NCBI RefSeq assembly: GCF_032854445.1
Contig: NC_088295.1
Coordinates: 54,913,249 to 54,977,248 of the forward strand
From: Liolophura sinensis
Lineage: Eukaryota; Mollusca; Polyplacophora; Chitonida; Chitonidae
Length of the DNA stretch: 64,000 nucleotides
Direction: 5' to 3'
The translations under genes and the position numbers were made by a program. Every line of letters starts with the position of its first letter. The first letter of the stretch is position 1. A model generated the notes under the pieces. That model was not told where the DNA came from. It saw only the letters and a program-made list of their open reading frames with translations, and ran no database searches. Below are positions 37,201-47,300 of the stretch, one piece after another.

Positions 37201-39297
37201 CAGTAAGGCTTAATATTGAAAAATGAGTCTATTACTAACATAGTCCTTAATATTCACAACATTGTACTGTTTCAGGGTCATTATGTGAACTTATTGCTCA
37301 ACCATGTCAGCCATTTTAAAAGTGAGGAGTCCTTCATAGCTTACCTGCACAGGTCAGTCATTTCAGATGTTTATGTGGAAACCAAAGAAATGTAGGTTAC
37401 ATTATTAACTGATTTTGTTATTTAAAGATCATTTTATATAGAACCTTAACTTTTTGCAGTTTTTTGGTAGCTTAATTCACAACTAGAAACTTAGAAGTTG
37501 ATATTTTCAGCATGAAAGCATGTGTGTCCGTTCTTCTGAGTATGTGTTTAATTTTGTACCCTATTTTGTCATTGCAGTGTCTTACTAGAGATAGCTTCAG
37601 AAGCCTTTGTCTACTATCACCTGTTTTGTCTGAGCTCGTCAGGAAATAAAAGCAGGTAAAAATATAAATACATATCTATATAATTAGTACTCTAATTAGT
37701 TTCTTGGAAAGACATTTATCTACTCGTATAAAACATATGTATGCATTGTTAGGTTCTTCAGGATTTGTTGGCAAAATGGCAGCATTGTCAGGTAAAATAT
37801 ACATGTAGTCCCGAAGCTTTTGCGCTAACTATTTGATAAGTTTAAACAAACTTATATTTGTCGAAGATTTATTCATTTGCTATAAAACATTTTAACTATG
37901 ACACAGTGGTTGTTTATATTGTAATGTATGTACATGTAGTATTCGAAGAGATCAGAAATTCTTCACTATGCTGTAATCTTAGTCAGAGTAAATTACAGTG
38001 TACATGTACTCAGTCTACTGCCTTCATAATAACTTACCATAAATTTATACATTTTATAACAGCAGTTTTTAGTGCTGTGCATATTGTTGTCTCAAATCTG
38101 CTTTAAATTCCTGTTTTAATTTCTGTGACAGAGGCTCCACGCCAACAGTACAGTATGAGAACTACAGGAAGTCCTCGTCAGCGACTTGTCGTAAGCTGGG
38201 ACTACAGGACTGTGATGCACGCATTGTAGAGGTAAGTGCGCGCTGGGACAAACATAACAGTTATATTAGACCCACATGTACAATGTTCTTCACTCCTTGT
38301 TTACTTTTGTCCAGTTTTTACAGAGACCAGTGGACCAGCCTTTGCTACATCACATAGTTTAAGCCAGAGCCATTCACATGTTTGACCACAAAATGATGTC
38401 CCATTAATGTTTCATGTCATTTTTTTGGCATTGAGGGGCAAATCTATGTAGTTTACAACAAAGCAAGGCATGATATGTAATGCAAGAATGAAAAACATCC
38501 TAAAAAGGATGAGATGTAATAATTTATTTCAGTGGTTTGGGATATGATTACATACAAGATGAGTGTAAGTAAAAAAATTTCTGTCTGCCCTCACATCCGG
38601 CAAACCCTAAATTAATAACCTTAAAAGCAGGATAGACTCACTGTGTCGTATAACAGCCTTATTGCATTTTGATGATTTTGCAACATTGTAAATGACTCAT
38701 ATTGTATGAAGTTGTTGTTGAGACCAGGTATTTTTGAAACAAAAATTTCGTAAATTGACATAGGAAATGGACGGATGGCATACTCATGTACTTACACCCC
38801 TCATTAGTTTTCTTCTTTTTTTGTAGTATTTGGTAGAACTGATCAAACGACAACAGGTAGAAGAGTTTTTCACCAAAATGAACCTTGAACCAGGTAAGTT
38901 CTTACAGAAGGAAGTGTCTGGCCAGAAACCTCCTAAAGTTCAGTATAATTTTACATATTAAAAAGATAAATTTATCAACTATATATGTATTTGTAGGCCT
39001 GTACATTTTCATAATGAATAAAAAGTTTAAAATTCTTGTGATGTATTTAAAGTAACTTTCTTAATTGGAACACATTTTGACAACCATTAATTTTATGAGA
39101 TAATATGGCTTAATTGCTGGATATATCATTAAATAGATGAAAACAAATAAATCAGTATCATTTATCTGTCAACATGGCATCTGTATTGGTTATGGTATGG
39201 ATGAATTTGTCTTAGTGTGGAAAATTTCTCCTTTTCAGAATTTACAGCTCCCACTCTTCGCCACTCAACTGAAAGTTCTCAAATTTTTAAATGCTGA
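19205..39297 (+). CDS. SMCR8: SMCR8 (C9orf72-SMCR8-WDR41 complex subunit), complete, 26 exons
   Basis: DENN-fold protein that joins C9orf72 and WDR41 in a complex regulating autophagy and lysosomes, with GTPase-activating activity toward small GTPases. Exons: 19205-19393, 19998-20086, 20497-20563, 21452-21534, 23117-23162, 23713-23797, 24043-24194, 24319-24463, 24916-24986, 25263-25376, 26031-26088, 26596-26662, 27275-27368, 27988-28112, 28723-29699, 30632-30703, 32515-32575, 33483-33547, 35203-35365, 36008-36137, 36912-36968, 37276-37352, 37578-37655, 38132-38231, 38827-38893, 39239-39297. Every border is AG/GT and all phases fit, giving 1096 residues (human about 937). Family marks: KDFILISEFCEQEGPKPL, then HHFTLFDHQARGFVRPFC with the arginine finger at Arg127 (human Arg147), KDLQYTR, HSVIYSLLSGRTVVILG and YKLIGL. 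The C-terminus ends SSQIFKC before TGA. The extra length is mainly the middle exon 28723-29699. Confidence 0.95.
20591..20762. mobile_element. Foldback/MITE-like element in SMCR8 intron 3
   Basis: Long imperfect inverted repeat. The left arm (20591-20650) contains AGTGAAGGTTGAATATCAT. The right arm (20684-20760) contains the complement ATGATATTCAACCTTCACT. Outer ends are TATATA-rich, compatible with a TA target. No coding capacity. Confidence 0.65.
21890..22110 (+). repeat. Dispersed repeat D, copy 1 (SMCR8 intron 4)
   Basis: Shares with 63550-63750 the segments TTTCTTAATGTGCA, AGTAGCTTGCAG, GTGACGTCAACRAT and ATCCCTGTTT. The two copies are co-linear over about 200 bp and moderately diverged. 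No tRNA-like head and no open frame; class unknown. Confidence 0.7.
23278..23480 (+). repeat. Dispersed repeat E, copy 1 (SMCR8 intron 5)
   Basis: Partly co-linear with 35555-35740. Both contain an ATTTTTAG segment, CTCAAAACAC, TTTCTAA and CTCTCAGAAT in the same order and spacing. Old and diverged. Open frames on both strands here are by-products. Confidence 0.5.
25930..26009 (+). repeat. 17-bp tandem repeat in SMCR8 intron 10
   Basis: About five copies of a unit such as AACAGACATTGTATCCT, ending about 20 bp before the acceptor of the exon at 26031. Confidence 0.85.
28723..29699 (+). CDS. SMCR8: SMCR8 exon 15: long lineage-specific acidic linker
   Basis: At 977 bp this is by far the longest exon, about 325 codons, between the N-terminal longin/DENN part and the C-terminal DENN part. 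It is rich in Ser, Asp, Glu and Thr with little hydrophobic sequence, so probably disordered. The first third has degenerate repeats of a DI(P/R)GxKS(D/E)I pattern. The second half carries three DSG-type motifs: DSGMDS (29273-29290), DSGIST (29390-29407) and DSGIEGES (29549-29572). Its place corresponds to the Ser/Thr-rich phosphorylated linker of vertebrate SMCR8, but I see no clear residue-level similarity. Confidence 0.85.
31655..31790 (+). repeat. Short tandem repeat in SMCR8 intron 16
   Basis: Three to four imperfect copies of a roughly 40-60-bp unit with ATATCACAGTGCTGTGT and GTTCTAATTGTA. Confidence 0.75.
32745..33260 (+). repeat. 157-bp higher-order repeat in SMCR8 intron 17
   Basis: A 157-bp unit repeated about 3.3 times, almost identically (GAAGATGTTTCTACTTTC at 32901 and again at 33058). 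Each 157-bp unit is itself three diverged subunits of about 52 bp built on TTTCTACTTTCTCAACAGAG and GTTGTAGTTGTTTCTC. It starts about 170 bp after the exon at 32515-32575. Confidence 0.9.
33668..33945 (+). mobile_element. SINE family A, near full length (SMCR8 intron 18)
   Basis: Begins with a tRNA-like head (GGCCTCCGTGGCCAATTGAC; GTGAGTTCAAGTCCACCAC as B-box region), runs through the core and ends GAGTATGGTGTGAAACACC with an AAATAAATAA tail. Diverged from the other copies in the middle. Confidence 0.85.
34535..34691 (+). mobile_element. SINE family A, 3' half (SMCR8 intron 18)
   Basis: 5'-truncated copy with GCGGATGGTCGTGGGTTTCC and GAGTACGGCGTAAAACACC, ending in (AAAT)n at about 34672-34691. 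A 47-bp tandem array begins at once after the tail. Confidence 0.9.
34692..34922 (+). repeat. 47-bp minisatellite abutting a SINE tail
   Basis: Five copies of a 47-bp unit (TTGAACACTTCTGTGGTTGA, then CATGTTTCCATTGTACATAC). It begins directly at the (AAAT)n end of the SINE. Open frames of 95-186 codons on the minus strand run through it in three frames and are artefacts. Confidence 0.95.
35428..35498. repeat. Hairpin of about 30-bp arms (SMCR8 intron 19)
   Basis: GTCAAGGCATCACCACATGTA (35438-35458) pairs with TACATGTACATGGTGATGCC and CTGAC (35464-35487), with a 4-6-base loop and some flanking complementarity. Possible MITE remnant. Confidence 0.7.
35555..35740 (+). repeat. Dispersed repeat E, copy 2 (SMCR8 intron 19)
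   Basis: Diverged partner of 23278-23480, with the same order of shared words (CTCAAAACAC, TTTCTAA, CTCTCAGAAT). Confidence 0.5.
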
Positions 39298-41294
39298 CAA
39301 AGTGTCATCTAGAGAGGAAATCCAGACTGATTCCACATACAGACATCTTACAAACTGATGTGGTTGATGCACTGGGATGTTCCACAATACGAACATTGGG
39401 GAAATCCCAAATAAGACAGCTCCAGGTCAAGCAGTTCAAAATTTGTACTATTCTTGACCACAGTTCAACTACCCCTGAAAGTCAAGCAAGTATTACATAT
39501 TAAGTTTATAACACCAGTTTAGTTTTGACGGACAAAGTTTTAAAGCATCCAGTGCCTGCTTTCACAAAGCCCAGTTAGCATTACATGCACATAACTACCA
39601 TGACAACGAGCATTTTAGGCATTACTTAAAAATGGTAGTTACCTGCTATTAACATTAAGACCAGTTTGTGCCGATGGACCAGAAAGATAAGGATTAGAAA
39701 GATATCTCTTCTAATTAAACTAATTTCCATATGGGAGACATTTTGGAATAGCTTAGAAATCTAGTTTGGGTTGTTCAAAACCATCTTTATTATTAATAAA
39801 ACCTAAAACTAGATTTAACGTTAAGCCAAGTCTTTGATTTTGTACTCAGCCAAAATAATTGTGTAATTGTGTGAAAAATTGTTCACTGCATCGACAACCA
39901 ATTAAATCAGTAAATGAAGCACTCTCAAGCGCTAATCAATTTTTACGTGACTTCAGATCAACTAATAATGCTTACTCAGTGAAAGCACAATTGTATTGTA
40001 TTACATATTTAATCAGATGATAGTAAATGTTGAAGAACTTACAAACGGAAGGAGCTTTGTCCTTAGTAAGGTTTTGGCCCACAGACATTGACACCCATTT
40101 CTCATGGCAAATACAGCAAAATTTTACATGCAGTAGGTTAAATGACATAAAGTGTAGGTACCATGAGCAGCCAAAGACCATAACCAGACAAAAGTCTCCA
40201 TTGGTCCCTTAAAACAGAAAGATTTTCAGAATGTGCTGTCAGGCACAATGTAGTTAGATTTGAAATTTACTGCATATGCTTCTACTTGTATATGTATTAT
40301 TTGTGATAATATAAATATAGTAAATGCCTAAGTTTTGGTGCAGCTGAAGTGATATTTCTGGAATTTTGTGCCCAGAACAAAAATGTGCAATGAGAACTAC
40401 TCATTCATTTATACTGCTTTTATATACATGTACAGTGTATGGTATATCAGCTCGTGGCATGACACAGTGTCCCGTTTATCTCAACGGCATAGTTCTTACA
40501 GTGTAGAATGTTCTTACTGCGAATGTATCTGCTTGCACTTGTCATCATGTCACTTCACGCATACTAACAGTACGTTTTGGTGTTACATGCACATGTAGTT
40601 GAAAATTATTTGAGTTCTTGCGATAATATTTTCTGTTTTAAAAGAAGTTTCTTAAGTTGAAATTCTTGCTACTCACACTTCCGACATACAGTGTCAGCGT
40701 CAGTATTTTGACTGGTTTCTCGATTTTTTGTGATGATACAGTACATACATCAAAACTAGTAATTACAGAAATAACAGAGGTAGTAATGCTGTTAAAATGA
40801 AGGATGTGGCAGAAAAATTGAGGTCGGGATAAAATGACACAAAACATTCATGGTGAAAAAGTTGTTCTCCTCCCTTTGACGACAGACGCAGTTCTCTGTG
40901 TATCTGTGCAATCGTGGTGTGCCAATAGAAAAAACATTCATGTTAAAACTGGCTCTTCTCATCCTTCAAACTGTAATACACATATACAGACATGTCAGGT
41001 ATCAGTGGTATAGACATGTATTTTGTTATTTTTGTGTCACTTGTTTCAGGGTGTACTTTTGTCTTGTCCTACAAGTAGCATCATGTCCACACAGTGATCT
41101 TCTGTCTTTTTAAGTTAGTTTTCTGATAGATTTTGTAGGATTTTTTAAGAGCATGGATACGATATTCAAATTTCCTGAAGATGACAAATAAAATTATGTC
41201 GAATATGGAAATTTTGAATATTGAAACATCATCTATGCATGATTCATTTGGATTAGCAAATAGGCTTGGGCATTATAAACCTAGAGTCAACCTT

Positions 41295-41560
41295 TTGCTT
41301 TGAATTAATTTAGGTATCCACTCTCTATGAATTAATGTAGGTATCCACTCTCTATGAATTAATGTAGGTGTCCACTCTCTATGAATTAATGTAGGTGTCC
41401 ACTCTCTATGAATTAATGTAGGTATCCTGAATTAATGTAGGTACCCACTCTATGAATTAATGTGGGTATCCTGAATTAATGTAGGTATCCGCTCTATGAA
41501 TTAATGTAGGTATCCTGAATTAATGTATGTATCCACTCTCTATGAATTAATGTAGCATCT
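41295..41560 (+). repeat. About 27-bp tandem repeat
   Basis: About ten copies of GAATTAATGTAGGTATCC with or without ACTCTCTAT, so unit length alternates between about 18 and 27 bp. Confidence 0.9.
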
Positions 41561-42894
41561 TGAACAGTTCATTAGTACATTATATGTCAGTTCTGTGTGA
41601 AAATAAATCAAAGTATTTTATATATTTAAGTTTAAGCAATATTTTTGTAACCCAGGTGTATCAGTTACATGCTTGGTTTTACATCTGAATTTAATACAAC
41701 ACATTCCAAAATCAAATGGTTGAGTGAATAGTTTTGAGATGTAGATTTTTTTAAAAATTTTATTTAAATCCATTTCCTGTTTGATGCTCTGGCACCAGGG
41801 ATGTGTTAAACCTAGCACTGATGTTTCATAGGCATACATTCACTGGTATATGACCTAACATTTTGTCCATAATCAAATTAATAAATCTTAAAAAGATGAT
41901 ATTCCAGTGTGGACATGTAAGTTTCAGCTCCAAATGGAATAGTTTGACCTTATTTGTTAGGGGGATTGTCAGTTGCAGTGCATGTGTCTTTATCACTGAT
42001 AAAATATTAGTAGTAGATCAAAGCTTTATCTTTGTGATTCCTTGGTCTGGTTTCTTATCAAACTGTAGTGGAACGGTAATATATATGTCGACGGTTAACT
42101 TACAAGATAACTTACTACATGTACGTCCAGTCACATTTAGTGCTGGCAGTCCTTTGTGATGTACCATTGCACATAGATCCTACCTCTTTCTTAATTTCTT
42201 TCAGATTTTATTTTTGCTTTAATTTCGTCAGGTCCAAAGTTTTTCTTTAGCTACCTTATATTTCAAATATTTTCTTTATTATGGAAAAACGTGAACATTT
42301 TTTTTTGCTAACAGAAATGTGCTACGTGTGTATGAAAGTGGATTGTTGATTGTTGTATGTTCTGTAAATATTAGTTTAGGTGCTCTATCATGAAGTTTGT
42401 TCTAGATTACATGTACTTTTCACCATTATAGCATGCAAATTCATAAGGCCTTGTGAGTGCAAAAATTTTGCGACAATTGCCGGAGGTTTCTCCAGGCAAT
42501 CAAGTATCAACCACCCATGAAACTAACCTTTAGAATATGGGAATGTGCCATTAAGTACTAATCAATCAAATCCATCAGCCAGATCAAATATTTGTTGTTG
42601 TTGTTCAAGACAGTTACAAAATGACTACACGTAGTCAGATTTTGTTTTGTTTTGTTTTGTCAGTAGAAATCTGTACCACTTTTATTTTTTAGGCTTGTTT
42701 TATGCTTGCTTTCGTATGTCATCAAACTGAAATGTCAAATAAAATTTGATGCACTCAGTGTTTTGATGTGCTAAGCTAAACAGTGCCTCATGCTTCTTTT
42801 GTAATACTGAATTGTAATTAGTGCATGACCATTTATTCATATGACTCATGCAGGGATGGCCCATATTTTACGCTGGCCTTACACTACTTGTAAA

Positions 42895-43152
42895 GTATTT
42901 ATTTTATTGGCGTTTTATGCTGTACTCAAGAATATTTCACTTATATGACAGTGGCCAGCATTATGGTGAGAGGAAACTGGGCAGAGCCCGGGAGAAACCC
43001 ATGACCATCTCAGGTTGCTGCAGACCTTCCCACGGCCGGAGGGGAAGCCAGCATGAAATGGACTTGAACTCACAGCGACCCCATTGGTGAGAGGCCCCTG
43101 GGTCATTACGCTGTGCTAACCCACTAACCGACTTAGCCACGGAGGCCCCCCA
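42895..43152 (-). mobile_element. SINE family A, near full length
   Basis: On the plus strand it starts with the tail (TATTGGCGTTTTATGCTGTA), runs through the core and ends with the tRNA-like head complement (TAACCGACTTAGCCACGGAG). On the minus strand the head reads CTCCGTGGCTAAGTCGGTTA. Confidence 0.9.
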
Positions 43153-44393
43153 CTTGTGAAGGAGTCCTGGCCCTACCTCATGAGATTTGGTTGTCAAATA
43201 ATCATGGCCATTTATCAAGCAGTTGCTAAAGAAGTCCTGGTTTCCTGTACCCATATACCTGACCACTGCTATAGCAGGGAGATATTCATAAAAACAAAAT
43301 CAAATAAATAAATAATCCTGTCTCGTCATCAAGGAGTTCTTCACACAGCATAACAAGTCCGTTTACTGAATATCCATTTCAAATCCCGCAGTACCACTGT
43401 CATGGGCTTAGGAAGGCACATGAGCTGCAGGAAACTTTGTTCACCACCCCACTCCCACCCCTAACTTTATCTAGAATATAGTCATATTTCATAAATAGGC
43501 CCTCGGACCCTTGCCAAATTAGATGATTAGTCACAACTCTTGCGCTTTCGAAAATGGATCCTCGCTCCTCTTGAAGCTATAATATTAACTGAAACAAAAC
43601 AGGACAGTGTCTTCTTTGGTTGTATTCGTTTACTGTGAGACACCATTTATTTGTGAGATCAACATATTAAGTAATTTGTCTCTCAAATCTGAGACCTGAC
43701 ACAGTGTACAATTACCCTGTTTCTTCTCATGATTTTCAAATATAAAAATAAAAAAAGAATTTTACATAAAGTCCTAAAATTGCAAATAAAGCAAACAATG
43801 GCTTGCTTATGTAAACTATTTAGTAATATTTAAACATGGATGACAGTGGTCGGATTGGTGTTCTCTACATCACAAAACATGTAACACCTGGGCTAAGTTT
43901 GATTAGGTGAGCATAGAGGTTATTCTCATTGATGCATATAATACTTGAAAGGCTTTAAATTGAGCAGGTTGATGATTTATACATCATCTTGGCTATCAGG
44001 GAAGTGAAAGATGACATGATATCCACTTACACTGACATACAATCACTTAGTACATCACAAACAGACTCGGGCTGATATTTAAAATGACCTGAGATTTGTG
44101 TCAAGACTATTTATGTGCATTTAATGTAAATATGCACAAAAAACTTAATACTGATGAGGACTTCACAAAGTGAAATTTTAAAAAATTGCCAAGATTATAA
44201 ACTGGATCATGCATGTTAAAATGAGCCATACAATATACATATATATATATAAGAAAGAAGTTGATTGTTCTGATGTTGAGAATAGGTATAAGAAAAAAAT
44301 TTGAGACAGTTTCCTATGTTTTTTCTTATGTGTATATATATATATACACACATACATATAATCATATCACAGTCAGTAAACATTTGGTAAGAA

Positions 44394-47300
44394 CTAAGGA
44401 CGCACAGTAAATGTACCACTCAGAACGTTGGACCCCACTGTCCTGTTCTGGTCAGGAAGCTGCCCACCAGCATACACCTGTATCACACCTGTAATAAACC
44501 AAATTCACATCTGTAATAAAGAAAATTTATACCTTTGTTATGTACCTATGATAAAATAAAATCTTAACACTACTATTGCTTCACTGGAGAAACAAAGATT
44601 GAAGGATGATGCAACACTTGGTAATCGTTTTGAAATAGCTTTGCTTGTGACATTTAAATGCCAGGGGCCAGTCATGTTTTCATAAAAGACGTTGTCAAGG
44701 TTATTGTACCATAAGACGATGTTATTTACAAGAAAAGGTGCAAAAAATTGATTTACGAAATTTTGTGAAAGTGGGCCCTGTTCTGTTGAATTTATTTATC
44801 AAATGAGTCGTGTTTAACACTGTACTCAAGAATATTATTTATTGAAGTTACAGCTGCTATAGATGCCAGAGAGTACCTTTCGTCATTCTGATTTTACAGA
44901 CACTATTTCAATTTAATTTCCATCTAGACAAACTTGGCTCTTCACAGGGATATCATTTTAATTTAACTTGAGAGGAGGATAAATAAAAACATTTACTAGT
45001 TTGAGCTGTTAGAATAATGGCTACATGCATGTTAATGTCCTGTAGTAAAAACAAAAACAAAAATAATTTTGCCAAAAGAGAGCGAAATCTCTGGAAAAAC
45101 TTGATCTGTAACTTTTTGAGTGAAGCCATGTACCAATTTCTTTTCAGTTTACAATAACCAAGGGTCTTCTAAAATAATTCAGAGAAATGTTTTGTGACGG
45201 ACCGGATGACTAGGTGTAAAACTTCAGCTCTTGTCAGGTAATTTATTTATTTATTTGATTGGTGTTTTACATCTTACTCAACAATAATTCTCTTATACAA
45301 CGGCGGTCACCATTATGGTGGGAGGAAACTGGGCAGAGCATGGAGGAAATCTGGCAGAGCACGGAGGAAACGCTTGGGGTTTTATGTCATCAAAGTTCTG
45401 CTGTCATAAAAGTATCATGCCAAAAACACTAACAAAATTTACAGTTTTTAAAACCTTTGGTATCGCCCAACCCAGATTTGATCCCAGTTATCCTGGCTTT
45501 GACGCAGAGGCTCTAACCACCAAGCCAAAGAAGTAGTCACACAACAGTATATGTATATGTCATATTTGTTGAGTCAGTTTTACCTGGTTCCACCGTAAGA
45601 CCTTTACCCTCTACCCACACTGCCATCTGCTCGCCTGTGATGGTGAAGTTGGACTGGATCATCTGTGAATGACTGAGATGCTGTCTGTTAAAACCCACCA
45701 GTTGGTAGCGAGGAGTGGGGAAGGAATAGTTCAGCCAGGATATGTACACCTGACTCACCTGTAAATGGGAGGATCAAGCAAAGTATTGACAACATGCTCT
45801 ATGACATCATTTTTGTAATATGATTTATTTATTTGTTTATTTGATTTGTGTTTTACGCCGTACTCATAAGTACTTCACTTCTATAATGGCAGCCAGCATT
45901 ATGGTAGGAGGAAACCGGGCAGAGCCCGAGTTAAACCCACAACCATCCGCAGGTTGCTGGCAGACCTTTCCACTTACGGCCGGAGAGGAAGCCAGCATGA
46001 GCTGGACTTGAACTCACAGTGACCGCATTGGTGAGAGGCTTCTGGGTCATTATGCTGCGCTAGTGCGCTAACCAACTGAGCCACGGAGGCCCCCTTGTAA
46101 TATGAACATGCTCACCTGTACCAACTAGGATTGACTGTTGTTAAAAACCACACTCAAGCATTTTTCTAAAACAGTTTCATGGATGTAGAAATCTGGAGTG
46201 TCTTGTTTAAACCAACAACCTTCGGGAAATTACTGCTAATCTTTCCCACGCCTAACATATAGATATGCACATCGTGCTGGTGGAAGACAACCAACAAATG
46301 AAGAAATGTTAGACTGCGTACAGCCGAACAAGTTTCACTGAGTCCTTATTTCACAAAGACATTATTCAGGAGTCAGCTGACTTGAGAAATTTTGAGAGCC
46401 TTCATCCACTTGGCACCGAGATGGATTCATGTGAACTTGGTTGAGGAATATACTGGGGTAGTCCAATACTACAGTCTGTTGGGCATAACCTTGCCCTGTT
46501 TTTTTTTTTAAGTGGGTTGTTTGGTTAGGAAATTCCTTTTATTTTACACCCAGTTTTTGGACAGCCATTTAGGATGTCAAAAATGCTGCAGAAACTATAC
46601 CAAGAACACCAATAACCAAAAAAAAAAAAAAAGACGCATAAAAAATTCTACACGAGGCCAATAAAAATTTTGAGTAGCCATAATTTTGATCGATTGGTAA
46701 AGTCATGCTCAACAGACATATTTTCCAGGCTGGCCTGACAGCTAACAGTACCTCATCCCCATCCCTGCCTAGGTTTGTCACATTGAATGTCACTGTCACA
46801 TTATCACCAGCCTTCACCGTCTGGGGATGTACAGACAGGTTACTGTAACGATACTCTGAGTACGACAATCCATAACCAAATGGATAGAGTGGGGTGTCAT
46901 CAAAGTACCGGTACGTCTGATTGGTCATCGAGTAATCTGTCATAGATGGAACCTGTTAAACAAAAAATATGCTAATTCTGTGACTTGACATCTCATACTA
47001 AATATGCAAAATACATGCACGGAATGGGATGCTTTTTAAATCTCATCTCGGGTTTCACAAAGCAAACCTGCAAAATTCTTTTCCTCAAAATCGGCATTGA
47101 CAGCACTTATTGCATGGGAACATTTCATGGTATACAGAGCTGTTTTAAGCTTTGAACATAGAATTTAATTTTTATGCTTTGGTAGCAAGTTTCCAGTGTC
47201 AAGTAGTGCATAAACAGTGTCTATTGGACTATTTCATCAGGTAGAAACAAAAAAACCCCAATAAGATATGGTTGTTATGGACTGACCTGAGCATCAGAGG

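Larger units (their letters stand above)
39298..44393. other. Intergenic region between convergent SMCR8 and GH3 genes
   Basis: Contains the 3' UTRs of both genes. A candidate SMCR8 polyadenylation signal AATAAA lies at 39795-39800, about 500 bp after the stop. No coding region is supported; the open frames (such as 41863-42159) show no motif. A tandem repeat lies at 41295-41560 and a SINE at 42895-43150. Confidence 0.55.
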
